Origin: an uncultured Bacteroides sp.
GTDB taxonomy: Bacteria; Bacteroidota; Bacteroidia; Bacteroidales; Bacteroidaceae
Assembly: GCA_949292025.1 (NCBI GenBank)
Contig: CASEYC010000113.1
Coordinates: 1-64,000 of the forward strand
Length of the DNA stretch: 64,000 nt
Direction: 5' to 3'
The notes under the pieces were generated by a model. That model worked only from the letters and a program-made list of their open reading frames with translations. It was not told the DNA's origin and ran no database searches. A program made the translations under genes and the position numbers. Below, in pieces: positions 1 through 8,587 of the stretch. Position 1 is the stretch's first letter; each line of letters starts with the position of its first letter.

Positions 1-39
1 ACGAACTGATCTTTATGCATAACGGTCTGATTGTGACCG

Positions 40-70
40 CAAAAGTAAATTCAAATCCGTTGACTCCAAA
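40..70 (-). promoter_or_regulatory. Bacteroides-type promoter firing leftward
   Basis: Read on the - strand, TTTG (70-67) is followed after exactly 19 nt by TACTTTTG (47-40). This matches the Bacteroides primary sigma factor consensus TTTG then TAnnTTTG. Transcription would start near position 33 and leave the window to the left, so a divergent gene probably lies just outside. No comparable promoter is visible for the rightward genes in the first 167 bases, and I see nothing else there. Confidence 0.55.
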
Positions 71-194
71 ATCGCTTATAACAAATTGAATTTCAACAAT
101 TTCAAAGAACTCCTATGATTTTTTAGTGGACACTAATGAAAGTATATTTCCATAGAGCACATGGAGGTTGGATTCTAACAAGAAAAGAAAAAGT

Positions 195-767
195 ATGAAA
201 AAATTGATTCAAGGTGAGAAAATAGGGATAGATAATCATCAGCCTGGTGTTCCTTGGGTTTGGAATAGCAATCAAGACATTCATTTACACAAAACGACAA
301 CTATTCATCGTGATGGTTCTCAAATTTCCGTTGATGTTAGAATTCCGTTGAATAGCGATAGGGAAATATCGGTTGTGCCAAATAAGGCAAATGTCAAGCC
401 AAAGGAAGGTGGTAGAACTCGAGGTTTGATGATTAAAGAAATTCGTGAGGCTTTTGAATCTCCCCAAAATGCAGGGAAGTGTGATGAATTCCTGAAGAAT
501 CTGATAGATGAGATGAATCGCATAAATGGTTCTTCTCCTCAAAAAACACTTGAAGATGTGGAGAAAGTTTTTGATAGAATAATGAGATTTTTTGATTTGG
601 ACGAGTCTATCAAAGGCAGAATGGAGCAGATTGCGGATGAATACTTTAAACCATATATTGATGGTAAAAGAAATTATTATCTTTTTGAGGACACCGATAG
701 GATAGAAATTGGTGAATTAACACGTGAAGAGGAACGAAGATTTTCTGACAAAGGTTTTTTAAGGTAG
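195..767 (+). CDS. Hypothetical protein, function unknown
   Basis: I do not recognise this 190-residue protein. It has no signal peptide, membrane segment or obvious catalytic motif. The N-terminal half is polar and probably beta-rich (a VPWVW stretch, then alternating hydrophobic residues). The C-terminal half is charged and helical (from about residue 75 to the end). The frame also opens at TTG 168, but GGAGG abuts that codon with no spacing, so the ATG at 195 with its A-rich upstream sequence is preferred. It is AT-rich and lies 85 bp ahead of the flippase gene in the same direction. It could be an accessory capsule protein or unrelated to the pathway. Confidence 0.6.
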   Translation: MKKLIQGEKIGIDNHQPGVPWVWNSNQDIHLHKTTTIHRDGSQISVDVRIPLNSDREISVVPNKANVKPKEGGRTRGLMIKEIREAFESPQNAGKCDEFLKNLIDEMNRINGSSPQKTLEDVEKVFDRIMRFFDLDESIKGRMEQIADEYFKPYIDGKRNYYLFEDTDRIEIGELTREEERRFSDKGFLR

Positions 768-852
768 TAAGCATAGTATCCTTTGGCTGATTTTGGAATA
801 TCCTAAATTGAGCACTAAATGAATCTAATTCAAAGGGGAGTATAGAAACGTG

Positions 853-2388
853 ATGCCAACACAAGAATCTCGTGTAAAGAAGTCGTTGTTGAATGCCCGT
901 GTCAATCTGGTATTCTATTTTCTGACGTTAGCTCTCTCGTTCTTCTCCCGAAAGATTTTCCTGGATACCTTGGGGGCTGATTTTGTGGGGTTGACCGGCA
1001 CGTTGCAGAACCTCTTGGGCTTCCTCAATCTGGCCGAATTGGGTATTGGCAGTGCCATCGGTTATGTGCTCTATAAACCTTTGTTTGAGCACGATGAAGG
1101 CAAGATTAATGAAATCATCTCCGTGTTTGGCTACCTGTATCGTTGGATAGGCATTTTCATCTTAGGAGCTGGAGTCGTGTTGGCTTGTTTCCTGCCGTTG
1201 ATTTTTCCTAGCACACAGTTCGAGATGGGCATCATCTACTTTGCTTATTTCTCTTTCTTGGCTTCCTCCCTTATCGGCTACTTTGCCAATTACAAACAGA
1301 CCTTGTTGGGAGCAGATCAGAAGAATTACGTCGTTACCGCCTATTTCCAGACTGCTTCCATCGTCAAGACCCTTATTCAGATGGCCAGTGCCTGGTACAC
1401 GGGCAGCTATTATTTATGGGTCGCTATTGAGCTGACTTTCGGCATTATCTATTCTTTTATTCTGAATTGGAAGATAAACCAAGTCTATCCGTGGTTGAAA
1501 AGTGAGGTTAGGTTGGGGAAGGTGCTATTTAAGAAGTATCCGGAGGTGATGAAGTATACGAGGCAGTTGTTTGTACATCAGATATCTTCTTTTGTACAAT
1601 TCCAGACTACTCCTTTTTTTGTTTATGCATTTGTTTCTTTGCAAACAGTAGCTTATTATGGAAACTATACAATCATTATAGATAAATTGACAATATTGAT
1701 GAATACTGTATTGGGAAGTACATCTGCAGGAGTTGGAAATTTAATTGCAGAAGGTAATAAAAGTAAAATTCTGGATGTTTTTTGGGAAATATCTACAATT
1801 CGTTATATTGTAGCTGGAATATTGTTTTTCTCATTATATGTTTTGATGGAACCTTTTGTTGAATTATGGGTTGGTAAAGAATATATACTTGCACATTCAG
1901 TTCTAATACTTGTATTGGTTAAAATTTATATTCAAATTATTCATGGGTCTATTGGTCAGTTTCTATATGGATATGGTTTATTTTCTGATACTTGGTCTCC
2001 TGTAGCTCAAACTGTTATTTATTTGTTTGCGGCAATTTTAGGGGGATTTTTCTTCGGGTTAAATGGCATTATTTTTGCATCAATATTGAGTTTCTTTTTG
2101 ATTATGGGAGTATGGAAGCCTTATTTCCTATATAAGCGAGGACTACATATCCCGATTTGGAAATATTGGTCAAAAAATCTGTGCTTTAATCTTATTAATT
2201 TGGTATCTATATTTTTTTCATTATTATTGGTCCGTAGAATTCATTTTGTCATTGATTCTTGGAAATCGTGGATTATATATTCTATGCTCTCAACGATAAT
2301 ATTTGTTATTATAAATATGAGCCTAATGTGCTTATTGAATAGGCATGTAAAGTCTTTATTCCGTAGATTCAAAATAACATTAAAATGA
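853..2388 (+). CDS. Wzx-type polysaccharide flippase
   Basis: This 511-residue integral membrane protein has about 12 to 14 hydrophobic segments spread over its length, as in the MATE/MOP-superfamily flippases that move lipid-linked repeat units across the inner membrane. The opening (basic residues, then a long hydrophobic segment with SFFSRKIFLDTLGADFVG) is typical of the polysaccharide biosynthesis protein family. A purine-rich AAGGGGAG at 833-840 supports starting at the ATG 853 (GTG 850 is the alternative). The stop codon overlaps the next start (ATGA). Base composition changes inside the gene: the first 700 bases or so are moderately GC-rich and the rest strongly AT-rich, suggesting a recombination joint. 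Substrate cannot be deduced. Confidence 0.9.
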   Translation: MPTQESRVKKSLLNARVNLVFYFLTLALSFFSRKIFLDTLGADFVGLTGTLQNLLGFLNLAELGIGSAIGYVLYKPLFEHDEGKINEIISVFGYLYRWIGIFILGAGVVLACFLPLIFPSTQFEMGIIYFAYFSFLASSLIGYFANYKQTLLGADQKNYVVTAYFQTASIVKTLIQMASAWYTGSYYLWVAIELTFGIIYSFILNWKINQVYPWLKSEVRLGKVLFKKYPEVMKYTRQLFVHQISSFVQFQTTPFFVYAFVSLQTVAYYGNYTIIIDKLTILMNTVLGSTSAGVGNLIAEGNKSKILDVFWEISTIRYIVAGILFFSLYVLMEPFVELWVGKEYILAHSVLILVLVKIYIQIIHGSIGQFLYGYGLFSDTWSPVAQTVIYLFAAILGGFFFGLNGIIFASILSFFLIMGVWKPYFLYKRGLHIPIWKYWSKNLCFNLINLVSIFFSLLLVRRIHFVIDSWKSWIIYSMLSTIIFVIINMSLMCLLNRHVKSLFRRFKITLK

Positions 2389-3248
2389 ACTATTCTATCA
2401 AAGAGACAATTTATTATATTGTTGTAAGACTACCACATATTATTATTGGAAGATTTATAAGCAAAAATCTAATTTATGCTCATTGGGGAAGAGGATTACA
2501 TAATTTTGGGGATTGTTTGTCTCCGTATATATTAAAATTCTATGGTTTAACTCCTGTGTATGTTCCCAATATGTTTCGAGCTGATATTATTTTAGCAGGA
2601 AGTATTTTACAATGGTTACCACGTAGTTATGGAGGGTATATTGTCGGTACAGGTGGTGATTCTCAACACTATTGCTTTCCTAATGCTAAGATTCTAGCAG
2701 TTAGAGGTAAATTGACTTTAGCAAATTTAGGCATATTAGATTCTTCATATATCAAGCTTGGAGATCCAGGGTTGTTAATGGCGTATGTTTATCCACAGCA
2801 AGTAAAAGCACGATATAAGCTAGGCGTTGTACCTCATTTTGTAGATGCAAATGAGGATTTTATGAAATCGTGGAAAAGTAGATTTGGTTCAGAAGTACTT
2901 TTTATTGATGTACTGCAATCTCCATATAAAGTCATTCAGCAAATAAAGCAATGTCAACATATAGTATCTTCTTCGCTTCATGGGCTTATTATTGCAGATG
3001 CGTTTCATATTCCGAATATGAGAATTGTTAGTAGAAAAACCATGCCTACAGCATTTTATGATTATAAATTTGGTGATTACTATTCATCATTAAATTGTGA
3101 AAGTAAATCTTTGGAAGTTACTGGGAACGAAAGCCTTGATTTTTTAATAGAATCCACGACATTAAAGCCAATAGATATAATAGAGAATCTCAAAAGAGAT
3201 TTGCACAAGATAATGCTTGAAGTTTGCAATTCTTTCAAGAAATGGTAA
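2385..3248 (+). CDS. Polysaccharide pyruvyl transferase family protein
   Basis: This 287-residue cytoplasmic protein would attach a pyruvate ketal to a sugar of the repeat unit, with phosphoenolpyruvate as donor, adding negative charge. Family signatures are visible: HNFGDCLSPYIL near residue 36 (the N(F/Y)GD motif), a glycine-rich VGTGGDS segment, RGKLT near 104, LGDPGLL near 124, and SSSLHGLIIADA near 195, the conserved SxHG motif. Its start overlaps the flippase stop by 4 nt, so the two are probably translationally coupled. Both are AT-rich in this part and may have arrived together. Members also act in pathways other than pyruvylation, so the exact reaction is inferred. Confidence 0.85.
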   Translation: MNYSIKETIYYIVVRLPHIIIGRFISKNLIYAHWGRGLHNFGDCLSPYILKFYGLTPVYVPNMFRADIILAGSILQWLPRSYGGYIVGTGGDSQHYCFPNAKILAVRGKLTLANLGILDSSYIKLGDPGLLMAYVYPQQVKARYKLGVVPHFVDANEDFMKSWKSRFGSEVLFIDVLQSPYKVIQQIKQCQHIVSSSLHGLIIADAFHIPNMRIVSRKTMPTAFYDYKFGDYYSSLNCESKSLEVTGNESLDFLIESTTLKPIDIIENLKRDLHKIMLEVCNSFKKW

Positions 3249-3258
3249 ATCATAATTT

Positions 3259-4524
3259 ATGAGAATTCTTCAAATCGCTTCCAGTGATTTCTTCTCCACC
3301 TATGGCGGCGGACAGGTTTATGTCAAAAATATAGTAGACGAAATGATTCGCCAACAACGGGACTTAGCCGTTATATCCTTTGTCGGTAGGTCTATTCGGA
3401 TAGAAAAGAAGTCGTATAAGGGCATTGATCTATATGAAGTGGGCTATGAGGGCGTGAATGATTTGTCTGTTTTGATTCGTGAAATCCGGCCTGACGTTAT
3501 CCATGCCCATAGCCACAAAGAACAAGTGGTACAGATTGGTCGGAAGTTGCAGATTCCCGTGGTGGTCACTTCGCATCATGGCGGCATCTTGTGTCCGGCA
3601 GGAACTTTGATGGATAGCTATGACCGTATTTGCCAACTGCCTGTTTCTCATGAACATTGTTTGCGATGCGTGTTGCGTAATACGCGTACTGGATTGTACT
3701 GGTATCCGTTGATGAGGTTGCTTCCCAAACGGTTGTATATTAAGATAGGAGGATGGCTGCAGAAGTTGCCTTTCATTTTGTTCGTAACTCCTATAGGTAG
3801 TGCTGCCCGGCAAATTCAAGAGAAGGAAAGGGAATGGAGGACGATTGCCGAGGGATGCACGAAGATGATTGCCCCTTGCTGTCAGATTGCGGAGACCATG
3901 GCACGTAATGGGTTGGCCAAAGACAAAATTATGGTCTTGCCTCATGGAGTCCCATTACCTAAGCAAATCCCTCCTTTCCCTGCTATTGAGAATGGGAACA
4001 TCAGGTTTTTCTATGTAGGACGAATCTGTTACGTGAAAGGCCTGCATGTTTTATTGGAAGCTTTCCATCGGCTGGATGCGCCCCGTGCAGAACTTCACTT
4101 GATAGGAGGTACCGGAAACAAAACAGAAAAGCGTTATGAAGAGGATTTGAAGCGGCTGAATAAACAGGATTCGCGGATAATCTGGCATGGGAAAGTGCCT
4201 CCCGATAGGGTATATGAAACAATCAGCGGCATGCATGTCGCGCTTTCTCCCTCCATCTGTTTAGAAGTGTTTGGTTTGAACATTGCCGAAGCTTTGGCGA
4301 TGGGGAAGCCTGTCTTGGCCACCCGTAACGGGGGAGCTGAGATGCAAATCCAAGATGGTGTGAATGGTTGGTTGGTGGAATCGAATGATGCGGGAGCCTT
4401 GCAGAAGAAAATGCAGTGGATAGTGGAGCATCTTCGGACGTATGATATGTTAGAATCTACTTCCAAGGTGGTTGCGATTACGGAGCATTGTCGCTTGTTG
4501 TGGGATGTATATGGACAAGTTTAA
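3259..4524 (+). CDS. Glycosyltransferase family 4 protein
   Basis: This 421-residue GT-B glycosyltransferase should transfer a sugar from a nucleotide donor to the growing lipid-linked repeat unit. The N-terminal domain starts with MRILQIASSDFF and contains the glycine-rich YGGGQVYV loop. The C-terminal donor-binding domain begins at about residue 245 (FYVGRICYVKGLHVLLEAF) and carries the GT4 ExFGxxxxE signature as EVFGLNIAE near 335. A middle insertion (residues 105-165) contains paired cysteines in a CPAG and CLRC arrangement. The same kind of Cys insertion is seen in the GT4 encoded at 13514. It lies 10 nt after the pyruvyltransferase gene and has a more GC-rich composition. Confidence 0.9.
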   Translation: MRILQIASSDFFSTYGGGQVYVKNIVDEMIRQQRDLAVISFVGRSIRIEKKSYKGIDLYEVGYEGVNDLSVLIREIRPDVIHAHSHKEQVVQIGRKLQIPVVVTSHHGGILCPAGTLMDSYDRICQLPVSHEHCLRCVLRNTRTGLYWYPLMRLLPKRLYIKIGGWLQKLPFILFVTPIGSAARQIQEKEREWRTIAEGCTKMIAPCCQIAETMARNGLAKDKIMVLPHGVPLPKQIPPFPAIENGNIRFFYVGRICYVKGLHVLLEAFHRLDAPRAELHLIGGTGNKTEKRYEEDLKRLNKQDSRIIWHGKVPPDRVYETISGMHVALSPSICLEVFGLNIAEALAMGKPVLATRNGGAEMQIQDGVNGWLVESNDAGALQKKMQWIVEHLRTYDMLESTSKVVAITEHCRLLWDVYGQV

Positions 4525-4576
4525 TCAATCAGCGATGTGGTAGTACTGTGCTGAATTGAATTGCAAAAAATATATG

Positions 4577-4615
4577 GTATCCTTGCGGATACGGAGGCGC
4601 AAGATTTTGCGTCTC
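4577..4615. repeat. Double-hairpin palindromic intergenic repeat
   Basis: Two adjacent inverted repeats fill the gap between two glycosyltransferase genes. GTATCC-TTGC-GGATAC spans 4577-4592, and GAGGCGCAA, a 4-nt loop and TTGCGTCTC span 4594-4615. The second hairpin, followed by TACAACG, looks like the short palindromic REP-like elements scattered between Bacteroides genes. That resemblance is from memory, not from a search. There is no T-tract, so it is not a classical terminator. Confidence 0.6.
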
Positions 4616-4684
4616 TACAACGAAGAAGAACTGTTGGAAGCTTTTTATATAACTATAATAGAAATTCAATAATCCATTCTGTTT

Positions 4685-5635
4685 ATGAAACTCAGTATCA
4701 TCATTATATCATACAATACCAAGGACGTACTGCGGGATTGCCTTGTTTCTATCTATGCATCCCAACCGCAAATGTCGTTCGAAATTATTGTGGTGGACAA
4801 TCATTCTACGGACGGGTCGGTAGAAATGATACAGACTGAATTCCCGCAGATTAAGTTAATAGCCAATGGTGACAACCGTCTGTTTGCCATAGCCAACAAT
4901 CAAGGCGCAGCCATCGCTACCGGGCAATATCTGTTATTACTAAATAGCGACACTCTTGTGAGCCGTGGTAATTTGGAAAAGATGATAAACTACTTCGATA
5001 CCCTGCCGCAGGATGTGATTTGCCTCGGTCCTAAAATGTTGAATCCCGATGGCAGTCTCCAATCACAAGGCTTTCCGTTGCCAAGCCGATTGGAGCGTTT
5101 CTGCCTCTGCTTCAAGATTCATAAGATATTTCCGTTTGCCGAGAGGTTCCTTCCTATTTTTGGTTTGCCGGACAAAAAATTGAGGGCAAAACAAGTGGGC
5201 TGGGTATCTGGAGCGTGTGTATGATGATGCGAGCTGACAAATACAAAATCATCGGCGGTCTGAACGAGAACATCGAGTTCTACGGTGAAGAACCGGAATT
5301 CGGCTATCGCAGTTATAAGCGGTATGGATATAAGACTTGGTTCTACCCAGATGCAGAAATCACACATTTAGGTGGAGTTTCTAGTAAGAAGGTCAAGAAA
5401 GCCTCTACATCGGGTAGAAGAAGAAACCCGATTACGGCGTTATGCTTTATTGCAACGGGAAACTGTAGGTTATGCCCGTGCCGTACAGATGTCGCGTATT
5501 GTGCTTGCAGCAGCTTACATCAAACGTGCCATTTTACCCTCTATCTATTCACATATTTTGACGCAATCTATTCGGTGGGAACATAAAGTTATCGCATATT
5601 TGAAAAAGAAACAATATGAAGAAACTACTCATTGA
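4685..5635 (+). pseudogene. Glycosyltransferase family 2, broken by two frameshifts
   Basis: The first frame encodes a normal GT2 N-terminus (MKLSIIIISYNTKDVLRDCL, VVDNHSTDGS, LLLNSDT) but stops with TGA at 5222-5224 just after VSGAC. The expected continuation (MMMRADKYKIIGG, then FYGEEPEFGYR and PDAEITHLGG) lies in the frame that begins at 5221. A second shift near 5395-5405 returns to the original frame for the C-terminal tail (LHRVEEETRLRR to YEETTH). The first lesion sits on GTGTGT and looks like a 2-bp slippage gain. The second looks like a 1-bp gain in an A/G-rich tract. Together they add three bases. The family is certain. Whether the gene is dead, phase-variable or mis-sequenced is open. 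Its end overlaps the next gene by 20 nt. Confidence 0.8.
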
Positions 5636-6758
5636 TGCTAATCCTGTGGTACCCTACTACGTTTTTGGCAAGGTGAACGGCATAGGACGTACCACCATGG
5701 AACTGATTCAGGCATTAGCTAAGATGCCGGATTTACCTTTTGAAGTCATGCTTTATTCGCAGAATATGAAGGGTGTCGGCGGACGGAATATGCAAGTTCC
5801 CTTTAAATGTAGACATCTTTATTTGCCTAACAGAGGTGACGTGAATAGGGTTTTATCCCATTTCCCAGTACGTGAGATGTTGACTGGCTATGATCTGATG
5901 CACATTACGCATAACTTTGAATACGTGCATAAGCCTGAGCGATGTATTGTAACGATACATGATGCTCTTTTCATGAAGATGCAGGAAAAGGCTTTCGAAC
6001 ATGACAGAATGAAGGTTGAAGTGCCACCGTTTGCCAGACGGTGTAAGCACATTATCACTTGCTCAGAGGCATCGAAGAAGGATATTGTGGAAACCATGCA
6101 GATTCCATCAGAGGAAGTATCTGTGATTTATTGGGGCGTAAAACACCATATTTTTCATCCTTCATGTTTGAAGAAAGACGAAATAATAGCTAAATTATCC
6201 AAACGTTATCCAGCAATGCCGTCGAACTATTTTCTTAGTGTTTCTTGTAATACTGAACGAAAGCGCACTCATTTATTGGTGGATAGTTATTTGGAATTTT
6301 GTCGGCAGCAACCTCTTCATGATTTAGTATTGGTGTGGGGGAATCCTCCCACATGGTTGTTGGAGAAGATTGCCAAGAGTGGCGTTGCCGATAAAATTCA
6401 TTTTCTCACTAACATCAGCGATGAAGAATTGGCTTTGCTCTATAATGCAGCTACAGCTTCGTTTACTCCTTCCATGTACGAAGGCTTTGGATTGCCTTTG
6501 TTGGAAGCTATGGCTTGTGGAACGCCCGTTGTGACTTGTCGGAATAGTTCGTTGAATGAAATAGGGGGAGATGCGGCTATTTATTTGGAAGAGCCGATAG
6601 AGAAATCTATGGTACTAGTAATGGAACAATTTGAACAACAACAAATTGACTGGGAAAACTTTCGTGCAAAAGGTTTGAAAAGAGCAGGTACGTTTACGTG
6701 GGAAAATACAGCTTTGCAAACATGTCAGGTTTATGCAAGATGTTTGGAAGATACGTAA
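5616..6758 (+). CDS. Glycosyltransferase family 4 protein
   Basis: This 380-residue GT-B enzyme is predicted to add one sugar of the repeat unit. The N-terminal domain contains KVNGIGRTTMELIQAL, the acceptor-side loop, and VTIHDALF near residue 113. The C-terminal domain contains SVSCNTERKRTHLLVDSY near 200 and the signature EGFGLPLLE near 290, followed by the usual AMACGTPVV. This resembles the GT4 subgroup that often contains mannosyl- or rhamnosyltransferases, but the donor cannot be read from the sequence. It starts inside the tail of the broken GT2 gene, which suggests coupling when that gene was intact. Confidence 0.9.
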   Translation: MKKLLIDANPVVPYYVFGKVNGIGRTTMELIQALAKMPDLPFEVMLYSQNMKGVGGRNMQVPFKCRHLYLPNRGDVNRVLSHFPVREMLTGYDLMHITHNFEYVHKPERCIVTIHDALFMKMQEKAFEHDRMKVEVPPFARRCKHIITCSEASKKDIVETMQIPSEEVSVIYWGVKHHIFHPSCLKKDEIIAKLSKRYPAMPSNYFLSVSCNTERKRTHLLVDSYLEFCRQQPLHDLVLVWGNPPTWLLEKIAKSGVADKIHFLTNISDEELALLYNAATASFTPSMYEGFGLPLLEAMACGTPVVTCRNSSLNEIGGDAAIYLEEPIEKSMVLVMEQFEQQQIDWENFRAKGLKRAGTFTWENTALQTCQVYARCLEDT

Positions 6759-6810
6759 GGTGAAGAAGAACTTCATACATCATTCTTCATATTGATTTTT
6801 CAACTTGTCG

Positions 6811-6831
6811 CGTCGGATTGCAAATCCGGCG
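6811..6831. repeat. Palindromic intergenic repeat
   Basis: CGTCGGATT (6811-6819) and AATCCGGCG (6823-6831) form a 9-bp stem with one G-T pair around a 3-nt loop. It lies between the GT4 gene and the promoter of the AAA-ATPase module. There is no T-tract. It may be a REP-like intergenic element or mark the left boundary of the module. Confidence 0.5.
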
Positions 6832-6885
6832 CAGCGGAGTAGAAGTGATTTTATGTTTGGCGAAATGGAATTCTGCCTTGCGTAT

Positions 6886-6916
6886 TTTGCAGAATGTGGG
6901 AAAAATCCTATCTTTG
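6886..6916 (+). promoter_or_regulatory. Bacteroides-type promoter for the AAA-ATPase module
   Basis: TTTG (6886-6889) and TATCTTTG (6909-6916) are separated by exactly 19 nt and match the Bacteroides consensus. The start site would be near 6923, about 26 nt before the ATPase start codon. The two-gene module therefore seems to have its own promoter inside the capsule operon. Confidence 0.7.
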
Positions 6917-6948
6917 TTCCAAGAAAACAATCTTAGAGCTTTATTCTT

Positions 6949-8106
6949 ATGAAAAAGTTTGTTGTAGATAATTTTGGTCCTATTCAGCATGTTGATATTG
7001 AATGGGGAAATTTGACCTTCTTGGTAGGTGCCCAAGCCAGTGGTAAAAGTCTTTTTCTGGAATTATTGAAACTTGTTGTTGATAAAAACCATATACTGAA
7101 TTCTTTACAACGGTATAATTATATTTTAAAGAAGAATGCCGATAATGTGCTAAATATTTATTTTGGCGAAGGCCTGTCCGGGTTATGGAAGGAAAATACG
7201 CATATATTGGTAGATGATAATCGTGAATTCCTGAAGAAACATTTGTTGGCTCCTAATAATGCCTCTGCTACGGAACGGCTTTTTTATATTCCGGCGCAGC
7301 GTATATTAAGTATCTCTGATGGCCGTCCTAAGAACTTTATGGAATTTGATGCACCTACTCCGTACGTATTGCGGAATTTCAGTGAAACATTACGTCTGTT
7401 CATGTTAGGAGGATTGGGAGGAAGCACAGTAATTTTTCCCATTAAGAACCGTTTAAAGGTGGCATTGCGTTCTTCTTTTGATGAAACAGTGTTTCATGGG
7501 GGGACTGTTTATATGGATGAGACTTCGGGACAGAAGAAAATGAAGATGAGCATTGATGATATGAGCATTCCTTTCATGGCTTGGAGTGCCGGGCAGAAGG
7601 AGTTCATGCCTTTGCTTATGGGATTTTATTGTTTGTCGGGGCCTCCTATCAGTGTGCTGAAGAAGGAGAATTACCGATATATAGTGATAGAAGAGCCAGA
7701 AATGGGACTGCATCCTTTGGCTATCCAGTCGGTGCTGTTGCAAATCCTAGAACTATTGCGCAGTGGTTATCAAGTGATAGTCTCTACGCATTCCAGATTG
7801 TTTTTGGAATTTGCATGGACATTTAACCAGTTGAAGTACTCTGAAAAAGAAGGGCGGGAGTTGGCATTGGCAAGCATGTTTAATGTGACGCAGAAGGATA
7901 ATGCATGGGATATTTTTAACCGTGTTTTCGAGAAAAAGGTAGCCACGTACTTCTTCTCCAGAAAGACTGGCAAGGTGACATCGGTAGATATCTCTTCGCT
8001 GGATGTGTGTGATCCGGATGTAGATATGGCTGAGTGGGGAGGATTATCCGAATTTTCAGGAAAGGCATCGGATGTAGTTAGCAGATTTTACCATGAAGAA
8101 GAATGA
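6949..8106 (+). CDS. AAA/ABC-type ATPase of an accessory two-gene module
   Basis: This 385-residue soluble ATPase has the SMC/RecF/OLD-like arrangement. An N-terminal DNFGPIQHVDIEWG strand precedes Walker A GAQASGKS (residues 27-34). An ABC-signature-like SAGQKEF follows near 213-219, then Walker B IVIEEPEMGLHP (245-256) with tandem glutamates, and a switch histidine in VSTHS (H281). No transmembrane segment or transporter partner is present, so it is not an ABC exporter. The C-terminal 90 residues lack a recognisable nuclease or Toprim domain. It overlaps the next gene by 14 nt, so the two are surely co-translated. Neither gene has an obvious role in glycan synthesis. Related ATPases drive several defence systems, but function here is not established. 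Confidence 0.8.
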   Translation: MKKFVVDNFGPIQHVDIEWGNLTFLVGAQASGKSLFLELLKLVVDKNHILNSLQRYNYILKKNADNVLNIYFGEGLSGLWKENTHILVDDNREFLKKHLLAPNNASATERLFYIPAQRILSISDGRPKNFMEFDAPTPYVLRNFSETLRLFMLGGLGGSTVIFPIKNRLKVALRSSFDETVFHGGTVYMDETSGQKKMKMSIDDMSIPFMAWSAGQKEFMPLLMGFYCLSGPPISVLKKENYRYIVIEEPEMGLHPLAIQSVLLQILELLRSGYQVIVSTHSRLFLEFAWTFNQLKYSEKEGRELALASMFNVTQKDNAWDIFNRVFEKKVATYFFSRKTGKVTSVDISSLDVCDPDVDMAEWGGLSEFSGKASDVVSRFYHEEE

Positions 8107-8587
8107 GCATAAGCCGAAAGCGACGCTTGAACAAGAGATGAATAATCTGTTTAAAGTGGCTGTTGAAGGTACGTCGGATATCGAAAGCGGGTATTGTATA
8201 GGTTTGCGGGCTATGGGAACTTATTCTACTAAAGTGCAAGTGGTCAATACCAAGCAGCTAACAGGCAGCGTGGATATAGACGGGATGGTAAAAGATAGAT
8301 ATCCAGAAGATGCTCGTTGGGATTATGTGATTGGATATAGACAATATGCTTATTTTGTGGAGGTGCATTCGGCAGAAACCAGCGAGGTGAAAACTGTATT
8401 GGCTAAATTGAAATGGTTAAAGAATTGGTTGAGCACACAAGCCCCGGGATTAGTTCAGATACAATCCCCTGTGGATCCTTTTGTATGGATTCCTTCCGGA
8501 AGAATTGGTATTCTTCCTCATTCTCCACAAGCTATGCGGTTGAACCAAAGCGGTCTGAGATTAATGCCGATTTTAAAGTTGAAGTAA
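8093..8587 (+). CDS. Small partner protein of the AAA-ATPase, possible nuclease-like fold
   Basis: I do not recognise this 164-residue protein by family. A central alpha/beta segment reads WDYVIGY (D77), a beta hairpin to FVEVHSAE (E90, H92), then an amphipathic helix with K100, K105 and K107. The D-x13-E-x-H pattern followed by a helix resembles a PD-(D/E)xK nuclease core in which the usual lysine is histidine. An upstream D61-I-D63 could add metal ligands. This is pattern reading only, and a structural or sensor role is equally possible. The 14-nt overlap with the ATPase gene argues for a stoichiometric complex. Confidence 0.6.
   Translation: MKKNEHKPKATLEQEMNNLFKVAVEGTSDIESGYCIGLRAMGTYSTKVQVVNTKQLTGSVDIDGMVKDRYPEDARWDYVIGYRQYAYFVEVHSAETSEVKTVLAKLKWLKNWLSTQAPGLVQIQSPVDPFVWIPSGRIGILPHSPQAMRLNQSGLRLMPILKLK

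Noticed and set aside
5215..5586. Separate small gene after the GT2 stop codon
   Set aside because: Its product is the direct continuation of the GT2 domain in another frame, and its last part is out of frame with the true GT2 tail.
6949..8106. ABC transporter ATPase for polysaccharide export (Wzt-like)
   Set aside because: No membrane partner is adjacent, the arrangement is SMC/RecF-like, and the locus already has a Wzx/Wzy route.
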